A DNA stretch of 35,039 nucleotides from an uncultured Opitutales bacterium (GCA_944389575.1 CALXMX010000065.1:1-35039), one strand, 5' to 3'; numbered from the stretch's first letter, positions 1 to 10,167 are shown. Numbers and translations: made by a program. Notes: a model not told the origin generated them from the letters alone.

Positions 1-110
1 CGGTTAGGCTCCTTCCCGCGCAGAGGGACTCTCAACCTCTTTCAGCGCGCGGGCGACGCGCGCTTTAACGCGCTCCGCGCTCATGACTTCAAGCATCGGA
101 AGCAAGTCCG
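1..110 (-). repeat. Partial direct duplication of the gltX 3' end
   Basis: Bases 1-110 match 309-418 with a single difference (T at 81, C at 389); similarity then decays over about 20 bases. The segment carries the last 30 or so codons of the glutamyl-tRNA synthetase reading frame on the minus strand, including the stop at 4-6, but nothing upstream resembles the rest of the gene, so it is a fragment. Because it lies exactly at the sequence edge, it may be a true tandem remnant or an assembly artefact at a contig end. I cannot distinguish the two from this window. Confidence 0.85.
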
Positions 111-308
111 AATTGGAGAACAACGGAAAAACAATCCAATACATTCAAAAAATGCGCGGGCGGAAAGAACGCGCGGCGGAAATTCAAGCGCGCCCAAGTT
201 CGGACGCACCCAAGTTCGGACACGCAGAGTGAAACGGCGCGGGTAGCGCGCGCGGATTGGACGCAAAAAATTTTTTTAACGCGCCGTTTCGCAACGCACG
301 CCCAGCCC
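111..308. other. Spacer between the two gltX 3' copies
   Basis: No gene is visible. A short tandem (CCCAAGTTCGGAC at 193-205, repeated at 209-217 as a shorter version) is present. An 11-bp inverted repeat, GAAACGGCGCG at 231-241 and CGCGCCGTTTC at 280-290, encloses an A-run and T-run (265-277). The inverted repeat could form a hairpin downstream of gltX on the minus strand, but the long loop makes it a poor terminator. Confidence 0.4.
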
Positions 309-311
309 CGG

Positions 312-1649
312 TTAGGCTCCTTCCCGCGCAGAGGGACTCTCAACCTCTTTCAGCGCGCGGGCGACGCGCGCTTTAACGCGCTCCGCGCCCATGACTTCAA
401 GCATCGGAAGCAAGTCCGGACCGGAGGACAATCCGGAAAGCGCATAGCGCAAAATCGGAAAATACTCCGAAATTTTCAGCCCCTTAGACTCCGCGAGCGC
501 GCCCAGCGCGTCGTGGAGCGAATCCGCATCAAACTTGTCGAGTTTCGCAAAAAGTTCGGCGAGTTCCGCAAGGCGCTTGAGAGGTTCGCCCTTCCTGAAC
601 ACTTTTTCCGCCGCCGCCGCGTCAAACGCGTAAGATTCGTCAAAAAAGAACGACGCAAGCGGGGCGAAGTTTTCCATGTCGGTCACTTTTGGCTGGCAGA
701 GCAAAAGCGCGCGGCGGACGTAGGGGTCGGAGCAATCTACGCCAATCCCCGCGGCCGAAAGGGCGGCCGACGCGAGACGGCAGAACCTGTCGCCGTCGAG
801 CGCGCGCAAGTGCACCGTGTTAAAGTGCGCCATGTTGCGCTCGTCGAAGCGCGCGTTGCTCTTGACTATTCCGGGGAAATCGAACAGCTCGACTATCTCG
901 GACGTGTCCATAATCTCCCTGTCGTTCTTCGGATTCCAGCCGAGCATGCACAGGTAATTGCGGACGGCCTCCGGAAGGAAATTTCTCTCGCGGTACTCCT
1001 CCACGAGGGCGCCGCGGTCGCGCTTGCTCATCTTTCCGCGGCCGTCGCCCTTCAAAATCAGCGGAATGTGCGCAAAGCGCGGCATCGGAGCTTCGAACGC
1101 CTTGAAAAGCTCCAAGTGCTTGTTCGTGTTCGTGAGGTGGTCCTGCCCGCGTATGACGTTTGTTATTTGCATGCAGATGTCGTCCACCACGTTGACGAAG
1201 TGGAACACCGGCGTTCCGTTGGAGCGGAATATCGGGAAATCCTTTTCCTCGAATCCCTCAACGTCTCCGTAAACGGCGTCGTGCAAAACCTGCTTCTGCC
1301 CGGACACCTTGAAGAATACCGCGCCGTCCTTGTCGTAGGCGCGCCCCTTCTTGCGCAGCATCTCCAAATATTGCGCGTATATGTCGGAACGCTGGCTCTG
1401 GTAGTAGGGGCCGTAGTCGCCGCCTACCTCCGGGCCCTCGTCCCAATCCATGCCGAGCCACCTCATTCCGTCCTTTATCACCTTGAGCGACTCCTCCGTA
1501 TTGCGCTCCTTGTCCGTATCCTCTATGCGCAATATGAACTTTCCGCCGGTGTGTTTGGCGTACAGCCAGTTAAACAGCGCCGTGCGCGCGCTGCCGATGT
1601 GAAAAAAGCCCGTAGGGCTGGGTGCGAATCTTACTCTTACGTTGTTCAT
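312..1649 (-). CDS. gltX: Glutamyl-tRNA synthetase (class I aaRS)
   Basis: Charges tRNA(Glu) with glutamate in the cytoplasm. The 445-residue product has the class I signature HIGS at residues 17-20 after VRFAPSPTG, the RIEDTD segment, and KMSKR at 206-210, followed by the helical anticodon-binding half. Length is slightly below the usual 460-490. I chose the ATG at 1649 rather than a longer upstream reading because it begins directly with the conserved [14 protein letters not shown] start. That ATG overlaps the stop of the upstream Nudix gene (ATGA, 1646-1649), suggesting translational coupling. Discriminating versus non-discriminating type (Glu only, or also tRNA(Gln)) cannot be decided here. 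The last 110 bp region is duplicated at the left edge of the window. Confidence 0.97.
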   Translation of the reverse strand: MNNVRVRFAPSPTGFFHIGSARTALFNWLYAKHTGGKFILRIEDTDKERNTEESLKVIKDGMRWLGMDWDEGPEVGGDYGPYYQSQRSDIYAQYLEMLRKKGRAYDKDGAVFFKVSGQKQVLHDAVYGDVEGFEEKDFPIFRSNGTPVFHFVNVVDDICMQITNVIRGQDHLTNTNKHLELFKAFEAPMPRFAHIPLILKGDGRGKMSKRDRGALVEEYRERNFLPEAVRNYLCMLGWNPKNDREIMDTSEIVELFDFPGIVKSNARFDERNMAHFNTVHLRALDGDRFCRLASAALSAAGIGVDCSDPYVRRALLLCQPKVTDMENFAPLASFFFDESYAFDAAAAEKVFRKGEPLKRLAELAELFAKLDKFDADSLHDALGALAESKGLKISEYFPILRYALSGLSSGPDLLPMLEVMGAERVKARVARALKEVESPSAREGA

Positions 1650-2209
1650 TGCAAATTGCCAAAAGAAATCCCGCGCCGACGGACTTGCCCGCGCTTCGAT
1701 AGATAAAACCCGTACACGCACAAGAGCGACGGAGTAAAAAGCTCCGGTGACTCCAGAATGCGCTCCTCAAACTCGCGCACCGGAACCCACTCAAATCCGT
1801 CAATCTCCTCCGGGGAGAACGACAGCCGAATGTCCCTCGGCGCGCGCATTGCGTAAACCGCCACAAATTCCATTCCCGTCTCCGGGCGCGGGGAAATTTT
1901 TCCCACAAAGTCCAAGACCGAAGGCGACTCAAGCCTTATTCCGGTCTCCTCCCGAAGCTCGCGCAAAACGCCTTCGCCGTAATCCTCGCCGCTGTCGACG
2001 TGCCCGGAGCACGCGGCGGTGAATTTTCCCGGGTGAATGTCCTTGCTTGCGGAGCGCTTTTGCAAAAGAATTTCCGGAACGCCGCCATCGGAGAAAATCA
2101 AGACGTGGGCGGACCTGTGAAGAAGCCCGCGCGAATGTATTTCGGAACGCGGGGCGCGCCCCACGACCTCGTCGTCCGAGTTCACAATGTCGAATATGTC
2201 CTCGCTCAT
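1646..2209 (-). CDS. Nudix hydrolase (YfcD/IPP-isomerase-like subgroup)
   Basis: The 187-residue protein contains a complete Nudix box at residues 69-91 (G-x5-E-x7-REL-REE-TGI), which binds divalent metal and hydrolyses nucleoside diphosphates linked to other moieties. The preceding segment, with [22 protein letters not shown], resembles the YfcD and isopentenyl-diphosphate-isomerase-like branch of the superfamily; the substrate of that branch is poorly defined. It overlaps gltX by four bases and is 82 bases downstream of the DUF362-type gene, so all three may be co-transcribed. The start at 2209 gives the typical N-terminus (MSEDIFDIV) of the group. Function beyond Nudix hydrolase is not claimed. 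Confidence 0.88.
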   Translation of the reverse strand: MSEDIFDIVNSDDEVVGRAPRSEIHSRGLLHRSAHVLIFSDGGVPEILLQKRSASKDIHPGKFTAACSGHVDSGEDYGEGVLRELREETGIRLESPSVLDFVGKISPRPETGMEFVAVYAMRAPRDIRLSFSPEEIDGFEWVPVREFEERILESPELFTPSLLCVYGFYLSKRGQVRRRGISFGNLQ

Positions 2210-2291
2210 TCCAAAACAGCGTCAAAATAACGGCGAAATGCGGCCTAAGCAGCCCGCGAAAGCGCGCCGGGCGAAACGAAGGCCCTCTCCT

Positions 2292-3407
2292 CTATCTCCT
2301 CTTCGGCGCGGAGACGTAGATGCGGCGGTGCTCGCGCAAATCCCAATCCCCGATTTTGAGTTCCTTGCAATAGTTCAGCAGAGCCGGCATTGTGGAAATC
2401 GGCTCAAACCCGAAACTACGCCGATATTTGTTGATGTATTCCCACGCTATGAAGTCCAGCACCACCGGGTCGGCGCTCATGTAAATTTTGCGTTCGCTCA
2501 GCGTGCAGCGCGAGTTGAACACCGCGCCCCCCACGAATTGCCCGCGCTCCATCGACATTATGGTCATCAGCAGAGAATTTCGCATCTCAGGAATCGCGCA
2601 GACCTCCGCCGCGGCCATCGACGCGTTCGCGGGGGACTTCAGGAACCTCTCGTTGTTCGACATGTTCCAAATGCTGATGTTGCCGAGCGCCGCGCACACC
2701 CCGAGCCCCTCCATATCGGTGACTACGGGAAGATTTATCCAAAAGTCCACCGTCAAGAACAGCGGCACCGGAAGGTAGCTCTTGCGCAGTTCCGGGTCGT
2801 AAATGTCGCCTACGGCGGTCGCCGAGCGGACGCTTTTGGGCGTCAGCGGATTGTCGTAATACCACATCTTGTCGAAAAACTTTCCGCCGTCGATATCGAC
2901 GACGTTTACCCCGTTGTAGTCGTCCTTGGCCCCCGCGCGAATTTGGGAGAGCTTGGGCAGAAAGCCCGATTCGCGCAGGCGACGGCGCGACATGTCGACA
3001 ATCGTAATGTCCTTCTTTTCGTATCCTCTGCGGCGCAGCTGCTCTATTACCGCGTCAACGAGGGGCTTGGGAGTGGTAAGCCCGGCGCCGGAATTCGTGT
3101 ATATCTTTATGCCGACCTTTCCCTTCGCCCCCCTCTTTATCGGGGATCCGAGATTCTTTTCAAACGCCTTAAAAAGCGATTCGACCGCCGTCGAATACGC
3201 GAAATTGTCGAAGGAGGGCAGATTGTATTCAAAAATTTCGGAGCGCATGCGTTCCAGAGCGTCCGCCGGAAGCCCCGCGCCCCGCGTCGCGCCGCCCCCG
3301 GACTCCGCGGCCTTCTCCTGCGCCGAAACGCCCGGCGAGGCGGACAACGCCGCAAGCGCCGCCAAAATAAGCCAAAAAGCGCGCCCTTTTTTAAAAAAGT
3401 CGGTCAT
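2292..3407 (-). CDS. Exported DUF362-domain protein
   Basis: A 371-residue protein with an N-terminal signal peptide (basic MTDFFKKGR, then a hydrophobic stretch ending near ASPGVSAQ at about residue 30). The body resembles the DUF362 family: VGIKIYTNSGAGLTTPKPLVDAV, a following adenine-type segment with ITIVDMSRRRLRESGF, and NLPVVTDMEGLGVCAALGN later. DUF362 proteins are often found with iron-sulfur domains, but no cysteine cluster of that kind is visible here. The role is unknown; location is expected to be periplasmic or outer surface. It is transcribed away from the TPR lipoprotein gene, with 72 bases between the two starts. Confidence 0.75.
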   Translation of the reverse strand: MTDFFKKGRAFWLILAALAALSASPGVSAQEKAAESGGGATRGAGLPADALERMRSEIFEYNLPSFDNFAYSTAVESLFKAFEKNLGSPIKRGAKGKVGIKIYTNSGAGLTTPKPLVDAVIEQLRRRGYEKKDITIVDMSRRRLRESGFLPKLSQIRAGAKDDYNGVNVVDIDGGKFFDKMWYYDNPLTPKSVRSATAVGDIYDPELRKSYLPVPLFLTVDFWINLPVVTDMEGLGVCAALGNISIWNMSNNERFLKSPANASMAAAEVCAIPEMRNSLLMTIMSMERGQFVGGAVFNSRCTLSERKIYMSADPVVLDFIAWEYINKYRRSFGFEPISTMPALLNYCKELKIGDWDLREHRRIYVSAPKRR

Positions 3408-3479
3408 ATTTGTATTGCGGTATCGTAAAAATCGAATTTTTATATATAGGGTAGAAAGTTAAACACCCATTTTCAGATT
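3408..3479. promoter_or_regulatory. Divergent AT-rich promoter region
   Basis: The 72 bases between two divergent starts are far richer in A/T than the surroundings. TATATA at 3441-3446 is a candidate -10 for the rightward lipoprotein gene, with a weak TTGCGG at 3415-3420 at a too-long spacing of 20. No element for the leftward gene is clear. Confidence 0.35.
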
Positions 3480-5114
3480 ATGCAAGCACCGATAAATTTT
3501 ATTTTGAGGCTTCTCGGGTTTCTTTTGGCGGCTCTCATGCTCGCCGCGGTATCCGGCTGCGGCGAAAAGACACCCGCCCAGCTCGAGAAGGAGAGGCGCG
3601 AAAACATGGAGCTGGCGGTCACGAGGGCGCGGGTGCTGCTATTTGAAAACAATCCGCTAAAGGCGGTGGAAATCTTGGAAAACGCGTCGAAGCAGTGGGG
3701 GGTTGACGCCGATATGTGCGAGGCGCTCGCAAACGCCTACGCCCAAAGCGGGCAGATAGGCTTCGCGGCAATGTTCTTCGACAAGGCCTCGGACCTCAAG
3801 GGCGGAGATCCGGAGCTGCAAATCAGCGCGGCAAAATCGTACGAGCAGTCAGGTTCGCTCGAAAGCGCGGTGAAGTCGTACGAAAAATATTTGAAGATGC
3901 GCCCGCAAGACACCGTGGTCTGGAAGACGCTCGCCAGAAACTACGAAAAGCTCGGCCTCCTGGAGCAGTCGATGAACGCGCTCATGTCTGCGATAAGGAC
4001 TTCCGGGCGCAATCCCAACTCGGCCGAGGCCGCGCAGGTGGGGCTGCTCTTTCTCAAGCTCGGCAACACAGTTCAGTCGCAGCGCTGGCTGACTGCGGCG
4101 TACGCGGCAACGCTGCCGGAAAACAAGCAGGTGCGCAAGGACATTTTGCTCGGGCTAATCCAAATCAGACTGGCAGAAAAGGACGTGGAAAACCTCGACC
4201 GAAACGTCGCGGAACTGGACGCGATAGACCCCTCCGCTTTAGACGCAAACTTTCCGCAGTTGCGCGGGAAAATCGCCGAATTTAAAAAGTCTTTGAAGGA
4301 GGCGCAGGACGCGCTCGCCGCAAAAAAACTCGCCGAAGAAGAAAAGAAGAAGGCCGAAGAAGCCGCAAAGAAGGCGCAGGAGGAAGCCAAGCAAGACGCT
4401 CCCGCGCAAGCCGCGCAAACTGCGCCCGCGCAAGCCCCCGCCCCCGAATCCAGCAAGGCCTCCCCGGCGGAGAGCGGGAAAGAGGCTGCCCCCAAACCTT
4501 CCGGCTCCGAAAAAAAGGCGGACGATTCCAAGGCTGGCGATTCCGAAAAAAAAGCCGGGGACGACGGACAACAGGGCGGGACGAAAACTCCGCAAATGGA
4601 AGACGCCACTGTCAAAGACGCCGCCGAAAAGCCCGCCGCGAAAGAGAAATCCCCCGTGGAAAAAATTTACGAGGCGATAGAGAAAAAAGAGCTCAAAAAC
4701 GCCGAACAGATGGCCCACAGGGCGGTCGCCGACGCCCCCGACTCCCACCAGGCGTGGACGGCCCTGTCAAAGACGTACGAGGCCGAGGGGAAAAATAACG
4801 ACGCATTCCTCGCCGCCGGAGAGGCCCTCAACCGCAATCCCGACGACATAGACGCCACGCTCTACTACCTGCGCACCGCCTCAAAAGTGCAAAATAACGA
4901 GCACTTCCTAAACAGCCTTTACGCCGCCCGCAAGAAGTTCCCCCGCAACGCCGAAATACTCATAGGCCTCGCGCGCACTTACAAGGAGATGGGCGACAGG
5001 AAAAACTCCGAATTTTTCTACCGAACATTCCTAAACGACATAAGAATCGACCACCCGCGCTACAAGGAGATAGAGGAGGAATACGGCCGCTATTCCTCGC
5101 AAAGCCAAAAGTAG
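3480..5114 (+). CDS. TPR-repeat lipoprotein with Ala/Lys/Glu-rich linker
   Basis: A 544-residue protein. A signal peptide ends in a lipobox (AAVSGC, Cys27), so it should be lipid-anchored on the periplasmic side. Tetratricopeptide-type helical repeats occupy about residues 40-270 (for example the SYEQSGSLESAVKSYEKYLK and NYEKLGLLEQSMNALMSAI units). A low-complexity linker rich in Ala, Lys, Glu, Gln and Pro runs from about 275 to 390, and a second TPR block fills the C-terminal 150 residues. TPR proteins of this architecture act as scaffolds in envelope assembly. No enzymatic motif is present and no specific partner can be named. It is monocistronic, followed by a 440-base gap. Confidence 0.85.
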   Translation: MQAPINFILRLLGFLLAALMLAAVSGCGEKTPAQLEKERRENMELAVTRARVLLFENNPLKAVEILENASKQWGVDADMCEALANAYAQSGQIGFAAMFFDKASDLKGGDPELQISAAKSYEQSGSLESAVKSYEKYLKMRPQDTVVWKTLARNYEKLGLLEQSMNALMSAIRTSGRNPNSAEAAQVGLLFLKLGNTVQSQRWLTAAYAATLPENKQVRKDILLGLIQIRLAEKDVENLDRNVAELDAIDPSALDANFPQLRGKIAEFKKSLKEAQDALAAKKLAEEEKKKAEEAAKKAQEEAKQDAPAQAAQTAPAQAPAPESSKASPAESGKEAAPKPSGSEKKADDSKAGDSEKKAGDDGQQGGTKTPQMEDATVKDAAEKPAAKEKSPVEKIYEAIEKKELKNAEQMAHRAVADAPDSHQAWTALSKTYEAEGKNNDAFLAAGEALNRNPDDIDATLYYLRTASKVQNNEHFLNSLYAARKKFPRNAEILIGLARTYKEMGDRKNSEFFYRTFLNDIRIDHPRYKEIEEEYGRYSSQSQK

Positions 5115-5497
5115 CCCGCCAAATCTCAGGTGAGCTCCGCGGCCAATTTGCTATGGATTCGCTTCGCCCGGGAATTTGCGCCGCCTCCGGCAATCCGGAA
5201 CGCCTGCCCCCCGCCTCCGGGCGCGCAACCGGCGTTTTTCCCAAAAAGACCTTTCGGCGGCTTTCGCGCGGGCGAATGAGCAAAAACGCACTCCTTTCCC
5301 TTCCCCTCAACGCCATTTTGCAATGCCGCTTGGCAACACTGCGGACAACACTCATTGAGAACACTCCTTAATAATCCTTCTTGACAATGCTCCGGGCTGT
5401 ACACCCCTTAAGCCCCGCAGCGCGAACATCGGGCAAACCGGACGTTTTAGAGCAGCCCGCGGCCAGCGCGCGCAATGGAAAGGGTTGACGCGCCAGT
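5115..5497. other. Intergenic region before dnaG
   Basis: No convincing gene. A minus-strand frame preceded by AAGGAG near 5365 runs into the lipoprotein gene, but it lacks any recognisable protein pattern. A TTGACA at 5381-5386 has no -10 at suitable spacing. Confidence 0.4.
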
Positions 5498-5503
5498 TAT
5501 AAT
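5498..5503 (+). promoter_or_regulatory. Candidate -10 box for dnaG-rpoD
   Basis: A consensus TATAAT lies 51 bases before the dnaG start. TTGACG at 5485-5490 is only 7 bases away, so it cannot be its -35; no good -35 is seen at 16-18 bases. Confidence 0.35.
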
Positions 5504-5553
5504 ATCCGCCACTTCGGAAAACGCAAAAAGCCGATTCCGAAAAGACGAAAAAA

Positions 5554-7416
5554 ATGCCCCTCATAAAAAACAGCAGCATAGAGGAAATAAAGGCGAAGGT
5601 GCGAATAGAGGACCTCGTATCCCGCTATGTGCAGCTGAAAAAGGTCGGGGCGAACTACCGCGGGCTAAGCCCGTTCAAGCACGAAAAGACACCATCGTTC
5701 TACGTCTATCCCGACAAGAATTTTTACTATTGCTTCAGCACCTCGCAGGGGGGCGACATATTCAAATTTGTCCAGACGAAAGAAAACATGTCGTTCGTCG
5801 AAGCCGCGGAGTTTATCGCCGACAGATTCGGAATAAGGCTGGAGTACGAAAGGGGCGCAAAGGCCGGCGCGGGATCCAGCGTAAGGAAGCAGATCTTCGA
5901 CATAAACGAGGACGCCGCCGCATATTACTCCGCGGAATTTTTTGCGAAAAACCCGCGGGCGGAATCGGTGAGAAATTATTGGACGCAGGAGAGAAAATTC
6001 ACGCTCGAAAACGCGAAGGAACTGCGCATAGGATTCTCCCCTACGGACGCGGAGGGGCTTAAAAAAATTCTGGCGAAAAAGAACTATTCGCCCGACGCCC
6101 TGCGCGAGTGCGGGCTGTTTTTCGCCCGCGAATCCGAAGCCGACCTCGCGCGCTTTCACCCGCGCTTCCGCGGGCGGCTGATGATACCCATATCTGACGG
6201 CCAGGGGCGCGTCATAGCGTTCACGGCGCGCAAGACCGAATTCACGCCGTCCGACATCGCGTACGAGGAGGGCAAATACGTCAACTCTCCGGAAACTCCC
6301 GTATTCAAAAAAAACATGACGCTGTTCAACTTCGACCGCGCGAAGAAGGAAGCCGAACGGCGCGGATATTTCATACTCGCGGAGGGGCAGCTCGACACGA
6401 TAAGAATGTATTGCAGCGGATTGGAAAACACCGTGGCCTCGCAGGGGACGGCCGCAGGGGCGGAACACTTCGCGCTCATGAAGCGCCACGCCGACAGGGT
6501 GGTGCTTCTGTTCGACGGCGATTCGGCCGGCCGCCACGCCGCGCTGCGCGCCATACCGATTTGCATAGCCGCCGACATTGAGCCGTTCGTCGCGCAGCTG
6601 CCGCCGGACGACGACCCCGACAGCTTCATAGCAAAAAATGGCGCCGATGCCATGAGGGAACTCGTCGAAAACGGCAAACTGCCGGCCCTCAAATTCGCAA
6701 CCCGCGAAATTCTGGCCGACACTCCCGCGCCCGACATGCGCGCAAAGCGCAAGGCCATGCTCGAAATTTTCGCCATGCTCAACGGCTGCAAGTCGGAGGT
6801 GCTACGGGACGACTATCTCAGGGAGATAGCCTTCAACCTCAATTTGGAACTCCCGTCCGTAATCGGTGACTACAAAAAATTCAAGACAACTCCGGCGTTT
6901 CGGCCGCCGAGCGGCGACGCGCGGCAAGGCGGAAAGGATATTGACTCAATTTCGAAAATACTGGATAAAAAAGAGGAAGGAATGTTGACAAATGCCGTTT
7001 ATGACGCTTTATTTGTATGCTTGCATTTCAGCAATGTCGCGGAGGGTCTGTCCCAGATACTCCAAGACAGTTGGATTGGAGGCGAGAGGGCGGAAGACAG
7101 GGCATTGTGCCGTCTGCTGGCTTTGTATAGAGAGGGAATAGAGTTTTCCATCGACCAAATACCGGAGCTGTTCGACGACGAAGACGAAAAAAACCTGCTC
7201 TATAAGCTCTGCTCCGGCGACGGGCGGCTGATAGAAAATCCCGTCAAATACGCCAACAGCTGCATATGCAAAATCCACAAGAATTTTATATCAAAGCAAA
7301 TTGAAGACCTTAACGCGGAGCTAAAAAAGTCCGATAAGCAGGATTTCGAGCTATTGAGAAAAATCAGCAAATTGAGAAGGGATTTCATGAAACCGCCGGC
7401 GCTGCTGGCGGAGTGA
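5554..7416 (+). CDS. dnaG: DNA primase DnaG with degenerate zinc-finger ligands
   Basis: Synthesises RNA primers at the replication fork together with the replicative helicase. The 620-residue product has an N-terminal CHC2-type domain (about 1-100), a catalytic core with the conserved [10 protein letters not shown] and [11 protein letters not shown] segments, and a TOPRIM fold with Glu277 (AEGQLD) and Asp321/Asp323 (FDGDSAG). The N-terminal domain keeps the family scaffold (EKTPSF, GGDIFKF), but three of the four usual zinc ligands are replaced: Ser39, Lys42 and Thr63, with only Cys60 retained. The C-terminal helicase-interaction region is present but divergent. rpoD follows immediately, the classic macromolecular-synthesis arrangement without rpsU. 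Identification is certain; whether the finger binds metal is doubtful. Confidence 0.96.
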   Translation: MPLIKNSSIEEIKAKVRIEDLVSRYVQLKKVGANYRGLSPFKHEKTPSFYVYPDKNFYYCFSTSQGGDIFKFVQTKENMSFVEAAEFIADRFGIRLEYERGAKAGAGSSVRKQIFDINEDAAAYYSAEFFAKNPRAESVRNYWTQERKFTLENAKELRIGFSPTDAEGLKKILAKKNYSPDALRECGLFFARESEADLARFHPRFRGRLMIPISDGQGRVIAFTARKTEFTPSDIAYEEGKYVNSPETPVFKKNMTLFNFDRAKKEAERRGYFILAEGQLDTIRMYCSGLENTVASQGTAAGAEHFALMKRHADRVVLLFDGDSAGRHAALRAIPICIAADIEPFVAQLPPDDDPDSFIAKNGADAMRELVENGKLPALKFATREILADTPAPDMRAKRKAMLEIFAMLNGCKSEVLRDDYLREIAFNLNLELPSVIGDYKKFKTTPAFRPPSGDARQGGKDIDSISKILDKKEEGMLTNAVYDALFVCLHFSNVAEGLSQILQDSWIGGERAEDRALCRLLALYREGIEFSIDQIPELFDDEDEKNLLYKLCSGDGRLIENPVKYANSCICKIHKNFISKQIEDLNAELKKSDKQDFELLRKISKLRRDFMKPPALLAE

Positions 7417-7436
7417 TTCGCTTTTTAAAAAGAGAT

Positions 7437-9578
7437 ATGGCCAAAAACAACGCAAAGAAAGCCGTCAGTGCGGCAAAGAAGAATCCGGCAAAGCCGGCGA
7501 CTAAGAAAGCGTCCGCTCCAGCAAAAAATGCGGTGCAAAAACCCGCGCAAAAGAGCGTAAAGCCCGCCTCGAAGCCGAAGGTTGCGGACGCGGCAAAAAA
7601 GGTTTCCAAGCCGAAGGCGCAAGTTAAGACGGCCTCCAACTCGGCGGCGAAAAAGCCCGCGGCAAAAGCTCCGGCAAAAGTTCCGGCAAAAGTTCCGGCA
7701 AAAGCTCCGGCAAAAGTTCCGGCAAAAGCGCAGGACAAAATTCAGGACAAGGCGCAACCGAAGGCTCCGCAAAAAAAGGCTGCGGCCGGCGAAACGCAAA
7801 AGAACGCCGCGCAAAAGCCCGCCTCCCCCGCGGCAAAGGCCGAGGCTTTGAAGCCCGCCGAGCGCAAGCCCTCCAAGAGCGAACAATCGGAGGCCGCCCA
7901 CAAGCGCGATTTGAACGAAAAGATCCGCCAGCTCATACACCTGTCGAAGGAGAAGGGATTCCTGACAAATCAGGACATCAACAAGCACCTCACCGAAACG
8001 CTGAGCAATCCGGAAGAATTTGAGAAGGTGATAAACATACTCGAGAACCTCGACGTGGAGATACTCGACGGCGAGGAGGAAATCGAGAGCTACAAACACC
8101 GCAAGGAGGAATCCGAGGAGCGCCAAACGCGCGCCCAGCAGAGCGACACTCTGGACGACCCCGTAAGAATGTACCTCAAGCAGATGGGGCAGGTTCCGCT
8201 GCTTACGCGCGAGGAGGAAATATCGATTTCAAAGCGCATAGAGGCCGCGGAGGCCAAAGCTGTCAAGGCGCTGTTTTCCGTCGCGCTGACGAACTCCTAC
8301 CAGCTCAATATGGCGAAGAAGCTCTCCGCGCGCGAGGAGCGCTTCGACAAGATAGTGCTCGACAAAAAAGTGGAAAGCCGCGAAAACTACTTCCGCGACC
8401 TGCCCAAATACATAGAGGAGGCCGAAAAGCTCGAAGAAAAGCTGTCGAAGTCGTGGGAGAACGCGCAAAACGCCGCCACTCCCGCCATGCAAAAGCGCCA
8501 CATGACGCTGTACCACCATCTGGAGGAAAACCTCAAGGACATCTACCTCAAGGGATACCGCTTTAAGCTCAAAATTTTCGAGGATTTTCTGGACAGCCTG
8601 TCGCCGACCCTCCGCGAGATAGAGGACTGCATGTACAAGCTGCGCGCCATCGAGAAGATCGGCAAAAAGACGAAGATAGGCGACGCCGACGCAATCAACA
8701 GGCGGCTGGCTGAAATAAAGAACAAATATCGGATAGAGCCCGCCGAGCTCGTGGAGCTTGTCAAATCCGTCCGCCAGGCCATGCGCGAGGCGCACAGGGC
8801 CAAGACCGAAATGGTGCGCGCAAACCTGCGCCTTGTGATTTCGATAGCGAAGAAGTACACAAACAGGGGATTGAACTTCCTCGACCTGATTCAGGAGGGC
8901 AATATGGGGCTCATGAAGGCGGTCGAGAAATTTGAGTACAAGCGCGGATACAAATTTTCCACATACGCCACATGGTGGATACGCCAGGCCATAACGCGCT
9001 CAATAGCCGACCAGGCGAGGACGATACGCATTCCGGTACACATGATAGAGACCCTCAATAAGGTCATGCAGGTGCAGAAGCAGCTCCTTCAGGAGTTCGG
9101 GCACGAGCCCACGCCGGAAGAGGTCGCAAACGAAATGCAATTTCCCGTGGAGAGGGTTCAGGCGATAATGAAAATGGCGCAGCAGCCCATTTCCCTGCAA
9201 AGCCCCGTGGGCGATTCCGACGACACAAACTTCGGAGACTTCATAGAAGACAAAGGAGCGGAAAATCCGTACGACATGACTGCCTACTCGCTACTGAGGG
9301 AAAAGCTCATGGACGTGCTCAATTCTCTCACTCCGCGCGAGCGCAAGGTTCTAAGCCTGCGCTTCGGCCTGCAAGACGGGTATTCGCGCACGCTGGAGGA
9401 GGTCGGCAAGCAATTCAACGTCACCCGCGAGCGCATACGCCAGATAGAGGCCAAGGCGCTGCGCAAGATGCGCCACCCGATTAGGATTCGCCAGCTTCAC
9501 GGCTTCTTTGAGGCGGAGGGCGGAACGTCGCGCCCCGGATTCGACCAATTCAGGAAAGAGCGCGAGGAAAGAGATTAG
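7437..9578 (+). CDS. rpoD: Primary sigma factor RpoD (sigma-70) with long basic N-terminal tail
   Basis: Directs RNA polymerase to housekeeping promoters. From the ATG at 7437 the protein has 713 residues. The first 145 or so are a Lys/Ala/Pro-rich tail made of PAK-type repeats. Then come region 1.1 ([19 protein letters not shown]), region 1.2 ([18 protein letters not shown]), region 2 with [12 protein letters not shown] and the [17 protein letters not shown] helix, region 3 and region 4 ([15 protein letters not shown], then the [16 protein letters not shown] helix-turn-helix). The dnaG stop overlaps an in-frame GTG at 7413 (GTGA), giving an alternative start 8 codons upstream. I prefer ATG 7437 because it opens the basic tail and follows an AAGAG stretch, but the choice is uncertain. 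Probably co-transcribed with dnaG. Confidence 0.95.
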   Translation: MAKNNAKKAVSAAKKNPAKPATKKASAPAKNAVQKPAQKSVKPASKPKVADAAKKVSKPKAQVKTASNSAAKKPAAKAPAKVPAKVPAKAPAKVPAKAQDKIQDKAQPKAPQKKAAAGETQKNAAQKPASPAAKAEALKPAERKPSKSEQSEAAHKRDLNEKIRQLIHLSKEKGFLTNQDINKHLTETLSNPEEFEKVINILENLDVEILDGEEEIESYKHRKEESEERQTRAQQSDTLDDPVRMYLKQMGQVPLLTREEEISISKRIEAAEAKAVKALFSVALTNSYQLNMAKKLSAREERFDKIVLDKKVESRENYFRDLPKYIEEAEKLEEKLSKSWENAQNAATPAMQKRHMTLYHHLEENLKDIYLKGYRFKLKIFEDFLDSLSPTLREIEDCMYKLRAIEKIGKKTKIGDADAINRRLAEIKNKYRIEPAELVELVKSVRQAMREAHRAKTEMVRANLRLVISIAKKYTNRGLNFLDLIQEGNMGLMKAVEKFEYKRGYKFSTYATWWIRQAITRSIADQARTIRIPVHMIETLNKVMQVQKQLLQEFGHEPTPEEVANEMQFPVERVQAIMKMAQQPISLQSPVGDSDDTNFGDFIEDKGAENPYDMTAYSLLREKLMDVLNSLTPRERKVLSLRFGLQDGYSRTLEEVGKQFNVTRERIRQIEAKALRKMRHPIRIRQLHGFFEAEGGTSRPGFDQFRKEREERD
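7659..7730 (+). repeat. Six 12-bp tandem repeats inside rpoD
   Basis: Six near-identical units of CCGGCAAAAGTT (variants end CT or CG, the first begins GC) encode alternating PAKA/PAKV tetrapeptides in the sigma factor's basic tail. The perfect 12-bp period is in frame, so gain or loss of units would change tail length without a frameshift. Confidence 0.92.
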
Positions 9579-9579
9579 A

Positions 9580-10167
9580 ATGGGAGACCTTCCTAAAGGC
9601 GAAAGCTCCGGGCGCGCGCAACCGCGCGGCGGAGTTTTTTTTGCGCGCAAAATTTCGGCGGGCAAACGGCGCGGAAAGCTCGCCCTGGCCGCCGCGGCGT
9701 TGGCGCTTGCGGCGGCTGCGGCCGACGACGCCTTGGCGCAATCTACGCGCTTCTACAAGGGGCCTCGAATGGAGCGCGTGCCCGAAAGCGTCATACGCGA
9801 GAGGGAATCGAGAGACATCGATTTCTATTTGGGGCGTATAGTCCGCAGAGACGCCGACGCGGTAATAGTCCACATAACGGGTTCGCCTCCCCGCAATTTG
9901 CGCGGAAGGGCGGCCATATTTTACGCGCTTGACGAAAAGATGCGCGCCATAGCCGTTTTGGAGGACGGCGGCAACGCATTTAGAAACTGCGCAACCTTCA
10001 AGATTGCGCGCGGAGACGCAAAGCGCGGAGACATCGTCATGGTAAAATACCTCGCCCCGAAAAAACCGGGCGACGACGAACCTCCCGCCTTACCCGACGC
10101 CGCCGCGCAAATCGACGCGCCGACACAATCCGAAGCGCAAATGCAATCCGAAACGCCCGGGGACTGA
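9580..10167 (+). CDS. Small exported protein of unknown function
   Basis: A 195-residue product, starting one base after the rpoD stop, with AGGAAAG about 8-14 bases before its ATG, so it is likely part of the dnaG-rpoD operon. A basic stretch (KRRGK) precedes an Ala/Leu-rich hydrophobic segment that ends in ADDALAQ, a probable signal peptide with an unusually long N-region. The central 100 residues (RIVRRDADAVIVHITGSPP through GDIVMVKYLAPKK) look like a small beta-rich domain. The tail is a Gln/Ala/Glu-rich low-complexity stretch. I do not recognise a family. Confidence 0.65.
   Translation: MGDLPKGESSGRAQPRGGVFFARKISAGKRRGKLALAAAALALAAAAADDALAQSTRFYKGPRMERVPESVIRERESRDIDFYLGRIVRRDADAVIVHITGSPPRNLRGRAAIFYALDEKMRAIAVLEDGGNAFRNCATFKIARGDAKRGDIVMVKYLAPKKPGDDEPPALPDAAAQIDAPTQSEAQMQSETPGD

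Noticed and set aside
513-1706. Long plus-strand open frame across gltX
   Set aside because: Arg/Val-rich shadow of the gltX codon pattern, with no protein-family features of its own.
2187-3428. Long plus-strand open frame across the DUF362 gene
   Set aside because: Arg/His-rich antisense shadow; the minus strand has a signal peptide and family motifs.
4960-5364. Minus-strand frame with a good AAGGAG site before it
   Set aside because: It runs antisense into the TPR lipoprotein gene, is Arg/Pro/Ser-rich, and has no recognisable pattern.
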